DNA of 64,000 nucleotides from Microglena sp. YARC (GCA_022414725.1 CM039462.1:80231044-80295043), one strand, 5' to 3'; numbered from the stretch's first letter, positions 1 to 10,654 are shown. Made by a program: numbers and translations. The notes: generated from the letters alone by a model not told the origin.

Positions 1-170
1 CCATCCATCCATCCATCCATCCATCCATCCATCCATCCATCCATCTGACCGTGATGAAGCCTGACACGTCAGCCAACGGTCTCGTAACTACCTCGCTTCC
101 GTTGCCACCTGTCGCTCAGTCGCGATCACTCTCCGCCATTTTTTAGCGTCGCAGGCGACGCTGCATATAA
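1..170 (+). repeat. Dispersed repeat family R1, left-truncated copy
   Basis: The first 45 bases are a CCAT microsatellite that belongs to this copy (copy 4 at 38 kb has a shorter CCAT run at the same place). The rest matches the R1 copies at 4830-5086, 38014-38229 and, reversed, 16676-16882. Shared landmarks are 'aagcctgacacgtcagcc', 'gttgccacc', 'cactctccgcca' and a terminal hairpin (GCGTCGC-AG-GCGACGC) just before 'tgcata'. No coding potential. It is inferred to be a short non-autonomous mobile element. Confidence 0.7.
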
Positions 171-174
171 TTTT

Positions 175-735
175 TTTTGTTTGCAAGTAGCAAGGAGCTT
201 CAGCCTTCCAAAAGGCTTCCAAGAGGCGTGCTGGTTACTTGGCTGGTGACACCTCTGGGTAACACTTTCTTTTGTCAGCTGGCACACTGTTTTTGTGTTT
301 GGTTTATGCAAGTAGCAACTCTAGGTAACACTTTCTCATATAGTCATATCAGATGGAGCACTGTTTTTTTGTTTGGTTGTTGGATGCAAGTAACAAAGCT
401 AACACAGTAGCTTCAGGCTGCCACAAGGCATACTGATGACCTGGCAGCTGGCAACTCAAGGTAACACTTTTTTGTGTCAGATAGCACACACACATATGTA
501 TGTGTTTGATTGTTTGATGCCAGTAGCAAAGCTGCAAGTCAGGTATCCATTTCTTGTTGATCTGGTGACCTGGCTGCTGACACCTCTAGGGAACACTTTC
601 TTGTTCATTTAGTGACCTGGCTGCCGACACCTCTAGGTAACACTTTATTGTGTCAGATGGCGCACTGTTTGATTCAAGTTACAAAGTTACAACAGGCTTG
701 CTGGTGACCTGGCTGCTGACAACTCTACGCATTCC
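175..735 (+). repeat. Degenerate minisatellite
   Basis: Imperfect copies of 'gctgacacctctaggtaacactttcttgtgtcagatgg', spaced irregularly by about 60-130 bases, fill this stretch. No gene is visible; the small open frames here differ from copy to copy. Confidence 0.6.
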
Positions 736-739
736 TCCG

Positions 740-842
740 GCCATTCCTCCAAGTGGGTTCGGAGCCGGGTGGGGGTGGGGGGGGAGGGTAGGCTGCTCAG
801 CCAACTTTACGATTTTTAGGCATGGGTCTAGTGATTTGTTTT

Positions 843-880
<38 letters not shown>

Positions 881-890
881 CCCCCCCTTC
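740..890 (+). repeat. Dispersed repeat ending in poly-C (copy 1)
   Basis: The segment 'gggttcggagccgggtgg...catggg..tag.gtttgttttt' followed by a long C run recurs at about 6625-6740 with the same order of landmarks. The C tract here (from about 845) is more than 30 nt long with one interrupting T. The proline-rich frames across it are homopolymer translation, not genes. Confidence 0.6.
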
Positions 891-954
891 CACCCTCGTG
901 TTTTCCATGTTTTTGTTAACTTGTTTTCGTGGCAATGTCTGCGGTTGACACCAG

Positions 955-1318
955 CTGAAGAGTACCTGTGGCGGCTTTGCAGGTTGCGCCAACAGCTATC
1001 TGTCCCTCGGCCCAGCATCTCTGGAAAAACATCCCAACCCAGCTCCTGGCCCCAGAACCAAACTACGCACCTAGCTGACCCCGGGCCCTCAGGCCCTCCT
1101 TTGGTCAGCCCCCCTCATGAGGCCCCCCTTTGCCAGCCCCCCCGGGATGCTGCCTTCCAGGAGCACAGCACCTTCAGCTTCAGCCAGCATGGTCGCATGC
1201 AGGACGCCAAGAAGCCAGCTAGAGCCGCTATTCGTCAACCAACTCAACTGACGCAGGGCAAGGTTAGCCTCATAGAGTCGGAGATCCAGATGCTCCAAGA
1301 ACGATTGGAAGAAACACG
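955..1318 (+). CDS. Gene A, exon: Pro-rich and coiled-coil protein (putative)
   Basis: This frame has varied, GC-rich codon use unlike the repeats around it. It begins PAEEYLWRLCRLRQQL, passes through a Pro/Gln/His-rich middle and ends in a leucine-heptad segment (IQMLQERLEET). I place the acceptor at 'gacaccag' (954) and the donor at 'acacg|gtgcgc' (1318/1319). That leaves two bases, CG, which the first base of the exon at 8343 completes to Arg, so the coiled coil runs on into ARLDPQAVRFY. The start codon was not found; it should lie upstream of a poly-C tract. A Helitron end lies 24 bp past the donor. The family was not recognised. Coding status is inferred from composition and matching phases. 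Confidence 0.5.
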
Positions 1319-1341
1319 GTGCGCTTTGTTATATATATATA

Positions 1342-1388
1342 CTAGTACGGTAGCCCGTGTGGCCGGTGCCACATCTGCTCTCACGAAG

Positions 1389-1428
<40 letters not shown>

Positions 1429-1440
1429 CCCCCCCCCAAT
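1342..1440 (-). mobile_element. Helitron 3' end fragment
   Basis: Read on the minus strand this is the same terminus as the two full Helitrons of the window: an imperfect GTGTGGC-type hairpin, then GGGCTACCGTACTAG, followed by T. No 5' end was found on the right, where the copy runs into a 40+ base C tract. A further decayed terminus ('catagtacggtgcccgtttgg') begins at about 1442. It is a truncated non-autonomous copy lying in gene A's first visible intron. Confidence 0.65.
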
Positions 1441-2500
1441 CATAGTACGGTGCCCGTTTGGCCTTTGGCCACACCTATTTTGGGCTGGTTACATAATGGT
1501 TTACACTTGAAGCCCACACCACCACCACCAAACCATTATCCGCCCCCTCCCCCCTTCCCTCCTGTTGGCCACACCTGTTTTGGGCTGGGTTGCAAAACGG
1601 TTTTCTCTGCAGTACATGCAACTTAAAACATTGACGGACGCACATCCCTTGCGATGGTCTCCCTTGTGCACCCACAAGCACACAAACACCACCGTACTCC
1701 CGCCCCCCCCCCCCCCCCCCCCCATCTATCTCCACCCCCACCCAACCATGTACCCCCGCCCACAAACATACTCCCTTACTCTTCCTGACATATTTCCTGA
1801 CTCCATCCCTCCCTCACCCCAGCCATCCCACCAGCCCCCACCCTCTCCCCACTCTCATCCCTCCCCTCCCTCCTACACGCACCCACCAGCACACACATAC
1901 TCCATATCTGCCCCCCTCCACTTCAGCTGTGGGCTTTGCCATAGCTGAAAGGCAAACGGGACGATAAGCATCGACAACGTTTGTGCATCATCCGACTCCG
2001 CTAAAAGCATCGAACCTGCTTCCCTGCCACCTCAGCTGTGATCGATAGTCGACCCCACTGAAAAGGCTGAACCTGCGAAATCGCAACTGTATATAACTAA
2101 AGCTTCTTCTTCGCGAGCATGTATTCAGTTCGGCCGAAGAACAATCCTGTTCACCGCAACTGCTCCCGAAGTCAACTCGATCTGGGACTTGGAAACATTG
2201 CTAGGTTCATCCATTCAACTTAGCCGCGCGCTCGCTATAGCACAACGCACAGCGACGACATGTTTCTCGATGCAGTGGGAAGAAGTTACAGTCAAGTTGC
2301 TGATTTGAGATGTTCGGTCAAGTTAGGGCGAGAATGCTCAGCGAGATTTTTCATTCGGTCAACTTTGATGCGTACTTGCTATGGCACAATGCGGTGCGAC
2401 ATGTTTCTCAATACAGTGGGAAGAATTTGCAGTCAAGTGTGTGACATGGGATGGATGCGATTCGGACATTTCTGACAGGTCCGCTGACTCACCACGTCAC
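1441..2500. other. C-rich intronic DNA; no gene
   Basis: 1441-1950 is C- and CA-rich with poly-C at about 1703-1722. From 2230 to 2480 there is a roughly 134-bp segment in two diverged tandem copies ('gctatagcacaa..gcgacgacatgtttctcgatgcagtgggaagaa'). I see no coding exon. It lies inside the proposed first intron of gene A. Confidence 0.5.
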
Positions 2501-2514
2501 CTCCAGTTGTGAGG

Positions 2515-2557
2515 GTGGTAAAATTGGGAAAACGGTCGGACCCCCCCCTCCCCCCCC

Positions 2558-2593
<36 letters not shown>

Positions 2594-2714
2594 GTATCTC
2601 GGCCGCCCGTGAGGTGTATCGACATGATTTTTTATTTTTTTATCGACTATTGCTCGCGGTTCTCTATCCATATCGAACATGCAGTACGAAATCTTTTTTC
2701 CTTGCCCCCCCCTC

Positions 2715-2718
<4 letters not shown>
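2515..2718 (-). repeat. Dispersed repeat R2 with poly-C edges
   Basis: The reverse complement matches 6985-7150. The order is a short G run, then 'gatttcgtac.gcatgttcgatatggatag', then 'gcgagcaatagtcgataaaa', then 'cggccga.atacga', a long G run, and 'tccgaccgttttcccaatt'. Both copies carry a homopolymer at each edge, so the tracts appear to belong to the element. Confidence 0.75.
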
Positions 2719-2753
<35 letters not shown>

Positions 2754-2796
2754 GTATATATATATAAAACAAAATACTCGCGGTGTGCAGTGTCAT

Positions 2797-2850
2797 TGAC
2801 ATGATGCTGCAGCAACAATTGGAAGAGACATTGTGCGCGTTGTATATATA
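2797..2850 (+). pseudogene. Partial copy of the gene A coiled-coil exon end
   Basis: Reads MMLQQQLEETLCAL followed by a TA run, parallel to MLQERLEETRCAL and a TA run at 1287-1340. Only about 45 bases of exon are present, including the equivalent of the splice donor. It is best read as a tandem relic of the exon-intron junction rather than a used exon. Confidence 0.45.
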
Positions 2851-3197
2851 TATTGTATAGTTTTGTATTGTTGTATATATATTTGTGTGGTGTCTTATAT
2901 GTTTATGTGTTGTCATTTTTTGTGTATCATGCTTCGCATTTGTGTTAAATCTTATCTTTGTATTTGCTGTTTGACATTTGTCGTCATTGTCATTTATCGC
3001 ATGCCTCTTATTTGTGTTGCATCTTATATTTGTTATTTGTTGCCTGTGTCATTTATTCCATGCATCTTATTTTTGATGTACCTTATATGTCGTATTATTG
3101 GTTTATTGTCATTGTCGTGTATCCCATGCATCATATTTTTGATGTATCTTATTTTTCATATTTGCTATTTATTGTCATTGTTGTGTATCTCAATCTA

Positions 3198-4247
3198 TCT
3201 CCATAGGTGCCTAAGTCAGACCCTGAGTGATACGGATGGATTGAGCCTATGCCCTCAAGTCCAAAAACAAAGATTTTTTGCTAATAAGTTGCCCAACCAC
3301 ATCAGTTCAACACACAAATACTCGGATTTGGGTTTTCTCAAATGGTGGGGACCAGGTCAAGTGAAACATGCTAATTTGTTACTATGGGGTTCCCTAAGTC
3401 GATATGGGTTTTACGTAGGAAGTGATAAGGAGCCTATCGCGACCGAACAAGCCATTTTAAAAGAAACACTGGTACAAATGTGTGTGTAACGTCTTTCCCT
3501 ACCAGTAGTTATTACGGAAAAGCCTTGGAAAGGCAGTACACAGGCAATACAGTTGAGTACGGACCCCCAAAACACTGATTATTTACATTTCGTGGGTGTC
3601 CTAAGTCTAGGTCAGAGTTGCACAGCCTCAATTGAAACATTTTGGGCCTCGGTTTTGCTCCATCTTAAAATATAGCGTGCAGAACAACTTTTTCTTTTTT
3701 TTCGAAAATTCAAAATTCAAATATTTTTGAAAATAAATTCAAAAAACAAACTTATTTTTTAATTTGTCTTCAAACATCCATATCTGAACTCAGTTTTTGA
3801 TTTGGGGTAGATCATTGAAAACACACCCTAATCCTGAGCCATGGTGTGGTAGGCCACAGGGAGGTGAAATCTTGAGATGTACAGCTATTTCAGTAGATTC
3901 CGAGGCCAAGGCTGAAGCGCAGCCTCCAACCTTGTAATCAGGGTTCGATAAGCCTTTCGTCCCGAGGGACCTTTCTTCGGAATAGCTCGCGCGGCCTCGT
4001 ATCTGACGCGATCTGGATTTGTATCACTAATTATCGCACATCTGATGTACTGCCACCGGCCTGCCGAACAAGGCTGCTCGCAACCAGATGCGAACGCGCA
4101 CAAAAAGTAGCTGCGCGCATAGCTGACACCGTCGCGAACAATATGAGCCTGACAGAATTCGATTCCGAGCAGTTTGGGCCATGTACGGCTCTGTATCACA
4201 TTCTTGTATCGACTTAGGGCGTTTTCGGACTTAGGCACCTATGGAGA
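3198..4247. mobile_element. Non-autonomous Tc1/mariner-type transposon, copy A
   Basis: It has perfect 20-bp terminal inverted repeats: TCTCCATAGGTGCCTAAGTC at 3198-3217 and its reverse complement at 4228-4247. TA dinucleotides flank it at 3196-3197 and 4248-4249. The unoccupied site survives in the next satellite unit: 'gtatctcaatctacttattt' at 4301-4320 equals left flank plus right flank with one TA. A diverged relative with the same ends lies at 56195-57312. The 1,050 bp hold no recognisable transposase. The reading frame at the left end is not kept in the relative, so it is probably not coding. Confidence 0.88.
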
Positions 4248-4829
4248 TACTTATTTGTGGTGTATCTTGAATTTCTTTTTTGCTATTTTTTCGATGTTGT
4301 GTATCTCAATCTACTTATTTGTGGTGTATCTTGAATTTTGTAATTCTGATTTGTTGTCATTGTCGTGCATCCCATGAATCTTATTTGTGGTGTATTTATG
4401 ATTTATGGTTTGTTGTCATTGTCGTGCATCCCATGAATCTTATTTGTGGTGTATTTATGATTTGTTGTCATTGTCCTGCATCCCATGCGTCTTGTTTTTT
4501 CTGTATCGTACATTTCATGTTTGCTATTTTGTGTCATTGCTGTGTATCCCATGCATATTTGTTGTGTTGTATCATCTATTTCGTAATTATGATTTGTTGT
4601 CATTGTCTTGCATCTCATGCTACTTATTGTGTCGTACCTTATATTTCATATATTGTTTTGGTTGTCATTGTTGTGTATCTCATGCCTCTTATTGTTTTTC
4701 GTATATACCATCTCATATTGTTTGTCGGTTGACATTGTTGTGCATGTCATGCTACTTATTTATGTCGTATCTTACATTTCTTATTTGTTGTCATTGTTGT
4801 GCATTTCATGCATCTTGCTATTTTTTGGC

Positions 4830-5086
4830 GGAGCCCCCTCTTCCAGGGGGCAGGAGCCCCCAGGGTAACCCATTTGTCCGTCCGACCAATCGACCGATCG
4901 TCTGACCAAGATGAAGCCTGACAAGTCATGCATGAAGCCTGACAAGTCAGCCAATGGTCTCATGAAGCCTGACAAGTCAGCCAATGGTCTCGTAACTAAC
5001 TGGCTTCTGTTGCCACCGGTTGCTCGGTCGCGATCACTCTCCGCCAATTCCTTGACGTCGCATGCGACGCTGCATAGAACTTGTTT
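4830..5086 (+). repeat. Dispersed repeat R1 (copy 2)
   Basis: Starts 'ggcggagccccctcttcc' with a palindromic head. It contains a locally repeated 'atgaagcctgacaagtcagcc' (three times) and ends in the palindrome CGTCGCATGCGACG followed by 'ctgcata'. It has replaced or been inserted into satellite sequence. Confidence 0.75.
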
Positions 5087-5630
5087 TATCTTATATGTGT
5101 TGTTGTTGTTGTCAGTGCCATTTATTTTGCCATGCTTTTTTATTTGTTGTATCTTATATTTCATATTTTCTATTTGTTGTCATTATCGTCGAGGGGGGGG
5201 GGGGGGGGGGGGCAGAAAATATATATGACCCCATGCCCCAGATGTGTAGAGCTTATTTTTGATGTACCTTATATTTCGTAGTTGTGATGTATTGTCATTG
5301 TCGTGTATCGCATGCTTCTTATTTTTGATGTACCTTATATTTCGTAGTTGTGATGTATTGTCATTGCCGTGTATGGCATGCTTCTTATTTTTGATGTACC
5401 TTATATTTCGTAGTTGTGATGTATTGTCATTGTCGTGTATGGCATGCTTCTTATTTTTGATGTACCTTATATTTCGTAGTTGTGATGTATTGTCATTGTC
5501 GTGTATCGCATGCTTCTTATTTGATGTACCTTGTATTTCGTAGTTGTGATGTATTGTCGTTGTCGTGTATCGCATGCTTCTTATTTGATGTACCTTATAT
5601 TTGATATTTGATATTTGTTGTTGTTATTGT

Positions 5631-6080
5631 CGAGGGGGGATGGGGGGGGGGGGGGGGGGGGGGGGGGCAGGAAAAAAAATGACGCCATGCCCCAGATGTG
5701 TAGAGCTTGTTGAGAGGATGAAGAATCTGGTCTTATTTCTTTTTTTTTGCCCAGTAGGAAAACAGATTTGGGCCTCCAAAGTTGGGGGGGGGGGGGGGGG
5801 GAACTGGAATTTAAGAAAAAAATAGGTAGTTTTCAAGATTTGTTTTTCATAGCCCACAGAATGACATGGGAGTGGAACTGGGGTGTTCCTGTACTAAGGA
5901 CCAGTCTCCATTGGTGCTATCAGGGCTTCCTCCCCCCCCCCCCCCCCCCCCCCCCCCCACACACACACCAAACCAACCCAGCAGTACAAAACGAGGAAGG
6001 AACAAAACCGCAACAAACGTAGTGCATGCTCTTCTTTCTTCCCACCTCTTCTTTCTATCTGGGACCATTTCATGTTGTTC
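5631..6080. repeat. Poly-G tracts and a dispersed repeat fragment
   Basis: G runs at about 5642-5667 and 5785-5801 and a C run at about 5932-5958. The text 'cacagaatgacatgggagtggaactggg' region (5850-5900) recurs reversed at about 58490-58530. The block 'gacgccatgccccagatgtgtagagctt' at 5680 repeats the one at 5225. No gene seen. Confidence 0.55.
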
Positions 6081-6085
6081 GATGG

Positions 6086-6270
6086 ACCCTTCGCTTCTAT
6101 AAGGTGCAAGAGGCGCAAGATCTATTGCAGGCTGAGGCAGCCCTAGTAGAGGTGCCGGCATTGTTCTGGAGTAGGGTGATTAAGAAAGAGTAACAGGGAG
6201 AGGATGAGGGAGGAGAAGGAGGAGAGGTAGAGGAGGGTGATGAGGATGGCCCACTGGTGCTAAACCTCTA
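6086..6270 (+). pseudogene. Coding-like coiled-coil remnant with an in-frame TAA
   Basis: The frame reads WTLRFYKVQEAQDLLQAEAA, then LVEVPALFWSRVIKKE, a TAA at 6191-6193, and in the same frame an acidic tail (QGEDEGGEGGEVEEGDEDG) ending at TAG 6268-6270. The LRFYK start resembles AVRFYDNG in the exon at 8343. It could be a decayed gene copy, or a real end at the TAA with open frame in purine-rich DNA by chance. A TGTAA motif follows at about 6307. Confidence 0.35.
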
Positions 6271-6624
6271 GGATAAATAAAAAGGTTGGTCGTCTAGGTG
6301 ATCGATTGTAATAGTCCGAGCATGTGATTCGTATTGGCAGAGCATGAGATTAAGATAGGCCAAGCATGTTATTATAATAATGTGATAGGCTATGGCATAT
6401 TAGGGGGCTGGGGGACCTAAACCCCAGGCCCTACCTCTCATGTAACATTTATGGTGATGATGCGCTTCGTCCGTGTGCCCACCAACGCTGATTGTATTGT
6501 CTTATTTGATTTTCTTGCTCCGTATAGGGTGCACAGTTATGGGAGTAGCACCATTAGATAGGCCTTTTCAAGCTATACAAAATACCCCCTCCTTTGCCCC
6601 CCTAATTATTATTGTGGGAGGAGA

Positions 6625-6740
6625 TAATGGCCTCCAAATGGGTTCCGGAGCCGGGGGTGGGTGGTAAACTCAGCCCTCTGTAGGAAAAATGGGCATGGGC
6701 GTAGGAGTTTTGTTTCCCCCCCCCCCCCCCCCCCCTCGAT
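6625..6740 (+). repeat. Dispersed repeat ending in poly-C (copy 2)
   Basis: Matches 740-890: 'gggttccggagccgggggtgggtgg', 'ctcagcc', 'aaaatgggcatggg', 'gttttgtttcccc'. The C tract at 6717-6735 is followed directly by satellite sequence. Confidence 0.6.
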
Positions 6741-6984
6741 TGTTGTGTTTATTAATCTTATATTTCATTTTTTCATTTTTGTGTACCTCATGCTTCTTAT
6801 TTTTGTTATATCTTCCATTTGCTGGCATTGTTGGGTGTTTGTCTTATTATTTGTCTATTTATGTGTGTGTCTTATTATTTGTTTATTTATTTATTTGGTG
6901 TCGTTGTTGTGTATCTCGTGCATTTTGTTTTTATCTTATTATTTATTTGTATCTTGTGCTTTTTAAAATCTTATTATTCATGTA

Positions 6985-7150
6985 TGCGAGGGGGGGCAAG
7001 GAGAAAGATTTCGTACCGCATGTTCGATATGGATAGATAACTGCGAGCAATAGTCGATAAAAAAAACATGTCAATACAACCACAGGCGGCCGATATACGA
7101 GGGGGGGGGGGGGGGGGGGGGGGGGGGTCCGACCGTTTTTCCCAATTGTA
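6985..7150 (+). repeat. Dispersed repeat R2 (copy 2)
   Basis: Direct orientation of the element described at 2515-2718, with a G run of about 28 at 7100-7127 followed by 'tccgaccgtttttcccaatt'. Confidence 0.75.
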
Positions 7151-7985
7151 TTTGTACCTGGTGTAACATACTTGCCAGTGCGAATTTTCGAGCGTGAGGT
7201 ACACCAATGAGTATGTCTCGACGAGAGGAGTGCAAATCTGCAGTCCTTAGTAAGTTACATGCAGGGTGTAATTGGTGGATCTCCTGGAAGGTACATCCAG
7301 GCTGGACGCCAGGCTGGACGTCACCCAGACCTTCGCGCCCAGCTTCGCACAAGCGGCAGTTGGGCAGAAAAAGGCGCGCGCGCAACGCGTTTGGATGTGC
7401 GTTCTGAACTCTGGTCCCCTACGAGGTTCCTAAAGCAGTCGAGCCTGGGGTCGACCCCCCCCCCCCCCACACACACACACACACACACACAAACCACACC
7501 ACACACACCAAACGCACACACACCACCCAAGCAGACCATCAGGCTCCATAATACAAGTTGAGTCGATTAAGCCATGATAATGATGATGATAAAGATAGAT
7601 AGACAGATAAATAACGCCTTCGGTCCTTTAAAAACCTAAGTGAACTCCTCCAAGGGCGCTGACGACTGCCGAGCGCTCAAGAAAGTTGCAAAAATACTAA
7701 AATCCTAATAACTTTGTCCAAACTTGATATTTGTATCTTTTGGTTGTATGGTTGGAAAGGCCTTGACGGGATGATGCTCATGGACCCCCCTTTCACTATG
7801 TAATGCTGTCTGGGTGTTCAGATATGAGGTCTCAAAGGGGGGGGGGTCCCCAGGGGTCGACATAACAACTTCCGAACATGCTGTCTGCCAACTATATTCT
7901 TGCCCCCCCCCCCTCATCTTTACTACTATTTTTAGCAGACCTATGTGACTGTGTGTGGTTGCTTCTTGTTCTACTCCTGCTCCAC
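7151..7985. other. Intronic DNA without a recognised gene
   Basis: 7205-7450 is GC-richer and has open frames on both strands, but none keeps a convincing protein composition. A poly-C plus CA run lies at 7455-7510, and short G and C runs at 7838-7848 and 7903-7913. No element ends were recognised. Confidence 0.4.
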
Positions 7986-8342
7986 CCAAACCAAGCCAAA
8001 GCAAACCTAAAATAAACAAGCCAAACCATAATAAACAATTTCAAACCTAACCTAACCATAACAAACCATATCAAACCATATCAAACCATAACAAAGCATA
8101 TCAAACCATAACAAAACATAACAAACCATAACAAACCTATCCTAACCTAACCATACCAAACCGTACCAAACCTGAGAATAACAACTAGACCATAACAAAC
8201 CTAACTAAACATGAACCTAACCTAACCATAACAAACCTAACTAAACATGAACCTAACCTAACCATAACAAACCTAACCAAACCTGAACATAACAACCGAA
8301 CCATAACAAACCGTAACAAACCAAACCATACAAACCACACAG
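7986..8342 (+). repeat. AACCATAACAAA minisatellite
   Basis: Short units of 'aaccataacaaa' and 'aacctaaccataac' run up to the splice acceptor of the exon at 8343, so the 3' end of the intron is itself tandem repeat. Confidence 0.8.
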
Positions 8343-8562
8343 GGCACGATTGGACCCCCAGGCTGTACGCTTCTACGATAACGGATCATCTGAAGTACAT
8401 GGGGGGCTTAGTCCACAGGAGTGGGCCCCCCCTGAACCGCACTGTGCTGACTCACCATCTCCAAATGCCAATGCACTCATCCACGAGCTGAATGGACTAA
8501 GGTGCCAAAATAGGCAACTGGGGCAAGAGCTGAAAAGGAGGCAGGCCGGATCTCCAGCACAG
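8343..8562 (+). CDS. Gene A, middle exon
   Basis: Acceptor 'aaccacacag', donor 'cag|gtgcgc', 220 nt: one base completing the previous codon, then 73 codons, ending in phase 0. Residues run from ARLDPQAVRFYDNG through a Ser/Pro-rich linker to a second leucine heptad run (ALIHELNGLRCQNRQLGQEL). The donor has the same first six bases as that of the exon at 955. The exon fits between 955-1318 and 14456-14551 without a frame conflict. The product is an unrecognised coiled-coil protein. Confidence 0.55.
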
Positions 8563-8604
8563 GTGCGCAGGGGCACCCAACAAAACAGAAATTGAAATTG
8601 AAAT

Positions 8605-8680
8605 TGTTACATCCGTGTAAAACCGTAACTCACAGGACGTGAAGTTAAGGACACCATAGCGTAAGCCGGAGCTAGCCATA
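8605..8680 (+). repeat. Dispersed repeat R3
   Basis: 'gttacatccgtgtaa...ctcacaggacgtga.gttaaggacacca' through 'gcgtaagccggagctagc' recurs in reverse at 17333-17410 with few changes. A pair of short dispersed copies of unknown type. Confidence 0.75.
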
Positions 8681-8819
8681 GTCACCGTAGGGCCACCTCA
8701 ACAAACAAAACAGACTCAATCAAACTAAATCATATTTATGTTAGCTTATAGCAGCTCAAAGCTATTCATAAAAACGGAAACCAAACCAATACAAGCGCAT
8801 AGCTGTAGGTGAAACTAAA

Positions 8820-9215
8820 GCAGACTCATATAATCTCGTTTAGATAGCTATACATTAAACTAAATCAGACCCATATAATCTCGTTTAGATAGCTATACAT
8901 TAAACTAAATCAGACTCATCTAATCTCGTTTAGATAGCTATACATTAAACTAAATCAGACTCATCTAATCTCGTTTAGATAGCTATACATTAAACTAAAT
9001 CATACGTATATAAGCGCATCTAAATAGCTATAAATGAAACTAAATCAAACGTATATAAGCACATCTAAATGGCTATAAATGAAACTGAATCATACGTATA
9101 TAAGCGCATAGAACTAGCTACAAATGAAACGAAATCATGCTTATATAAGCGCATATAAATAGCTGTAAATGAAACTGAATTATACGTATATAAACGCCTG
9201 ATAAACGCATATAAA
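8820..9215 (+). repeat. 45-bp tandem array, target of the Helitron
   Basis: The unit is 'taaactaaatcagactcata' + 'taatctcgtttagatagcta' and variants, with 45-bp spacing at 8821, 8866, 8911 and 8956. The later units contain 'gcatataaatagct', and the array resumes at 10655 on the other side of the Helitron. Confidence 0.9.
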
Positions 9216-10379
9216 TCTATATACATAAAGAAATCATGGTCGCGGTCGTGGTCGTGGTGGTGTCATCATCGCGTACCCACGTGCCATGGGCGTGCGAAGT
9301 GTAACCGACTTGCAACCGACTTTCCGTACACCCAAGTCTTCGCCCAGCGATTTCAATTGCCGAAACAGCAGATGCGCTAAGCTATGTTTCATGTCCACAA
9401 CTGCCTCCCATACTGTGACTGCAATGAATTGCAATGAAATGAGTGAGGAGATCCTCTCCTCAGAGGTCATTTGCTGACCCTCAGATCGCTTTGCACGGCG
9501 CTCGGAATAATAGATTTCAGTGTATTGCTTCACGGAGCGACCTGCAGGCTGCGGCTCATGCTCCAGAACTTTCACTTCGGATCATGATTCGGCTGGCCCT
9601 TGACTTTCACTTGGCTCACGCATGCGCACTTCTTTCTTCATCTCAGCAATACATTCGTCGTCGCATTATGCTATCACATCGCCTGATTCGCTATCACATC
9701 GCCTGATTCGTGATTGGAGGTAGTTCACTTCCATTCTCCAGTCTTTCTGCAGGCTCTATCGATACATTCATCTTGCTCCGAGCTAAGACACTGGCGCGGC
9801 TCATGGTATCTCAGCACGATCTAAGTCCCTGCAACCCTGTGACGTTCTTCCGACGTCCGACTTCCTTCTTGCTGCGTGCTCCTTGCACCGCGTGCAATAC
9901 CTGTTCAAGATCTTCCCCCCCACCCCACACGACTCACACCCTGCAACGATAAGGTTATTTTCGAGCGTATTTTGTAGCGAGTGCGTGACAGAGTTGACCG
10001 AGCGAAGGCCCTTTCGGGAAACAGCTTGCACGCCCAACCAGGTATCTATGCGCGAAGAGGAAGCTACAGTTAAGCACCTTTGCTCTCGCGCAATTCCGAT
10101 ATTTCAAGCTGAGTCTGAAACTGCGCAGACGTTCGTTTGCAATTTCCAAAAGTCTTCGCATTTCCGCGTCGTCTGACGAAACGTCCAAACGTCTGCGCGA
10201 TTTCGAACTCAGCTGGAAACATCATAATCGCTTCTGTTAAACCCATCTGCTAAAGTGGCCGAGAGAAGATCAGATTAATGGGAACGGAGAAGCAGGGAAG
10301 TGCGTGTGTGTTGGCTGGTAAAGGGGTGAGGCAAATTTGAGATTGGCCTGGGTCGAGGTTTGGGCAGAGTGGGGACTGT

Positions 10380-10410
<31 letters not shown>

Positions 10411-10654
10411 GGCATGGGAAGGGATTAGTGTGTGGGTAGTTGTTGGTGCTGGGAGGGGGGGGGGGGGGGGGGGGGGGGCAGATGCGTCAGGATTTGAAGT
10501 GGGGGAAACATGATGACTGTGTTTATGAGAGGGGTGGAGGTGAGGACATATGTGTAGCCCATTCTGTAACCCAGCCCCACAGGCACCCTATTATGATTGG
10601 GGTAGGGGTGATGTGTGTCTGTGTGGCCACCGGCCACACGGGCTACCGTACTAG
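9216..10654 (+). mobile_element. Non-autonomous Helitron, copy 1
   Basis: The 5' end is TCTATATAC preceded by A (9215). The 3' end is the hairpin GTGTGGCC-ACC-GGCCACAC, 11 bases, then CTAG, followed by T (10655). These are standard Helitron features: TC start, a hairpin shortly before CTRR, insertion between A and T, and no target duplication. The flanks rejoin to 'gcatataaA|T(a)gctataaatg', which is a unit of the interrupted 45-bp array. The 5' 320 bp and the 3' end match copy 2 at 59956-61452. No Rep/helicase frame is present, so mobilisation would need a partner. It carries two G tracts near its 3' end. Confidence 0.82.

Larger units (their letters stand above)
2880..5630 (+). repeat. 66-80 bp satellite, interrupted by two elements
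   Basis: The unit is close to 'catgcttcttatttttgatg' followed by 'taccttatatttcgtagt' and 'attgtcattgtcgtgtat'. It is cleanest at 5250-5600, where the period is 66 bp. Blocks lie at 2880-3197, 4250-4830, 5090-5190 and 5250-5630, with a related block at 6735-6985. The long open frames here (for example CxxSCIPC repeats) are translation of the satellite. It is interrupted by the mariner-type MITE and by an R1 copy. Confidence 0.85.

Noticed and set aside
845..1445. Poly-proline proteins over C tracts
   Set aside because: The Pro and Gly runs are homopolymer translation on both strands; only 955-1318 has non-repetitive protein text.
3198..3489. Transposase fragment inside the mariner-type element
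   Set aside because: The frame (..LGFLKWWGPGQVKHAN..) is not preserved in copy B and has no DDE signature.
2833..4905. Cys/Ser/Leu/Ile-rich membrane-like proteins
   Set aside because: These frames follow the satellite period and appear in all three frames; they are interrupted by the MITE without a break in repeat logic.
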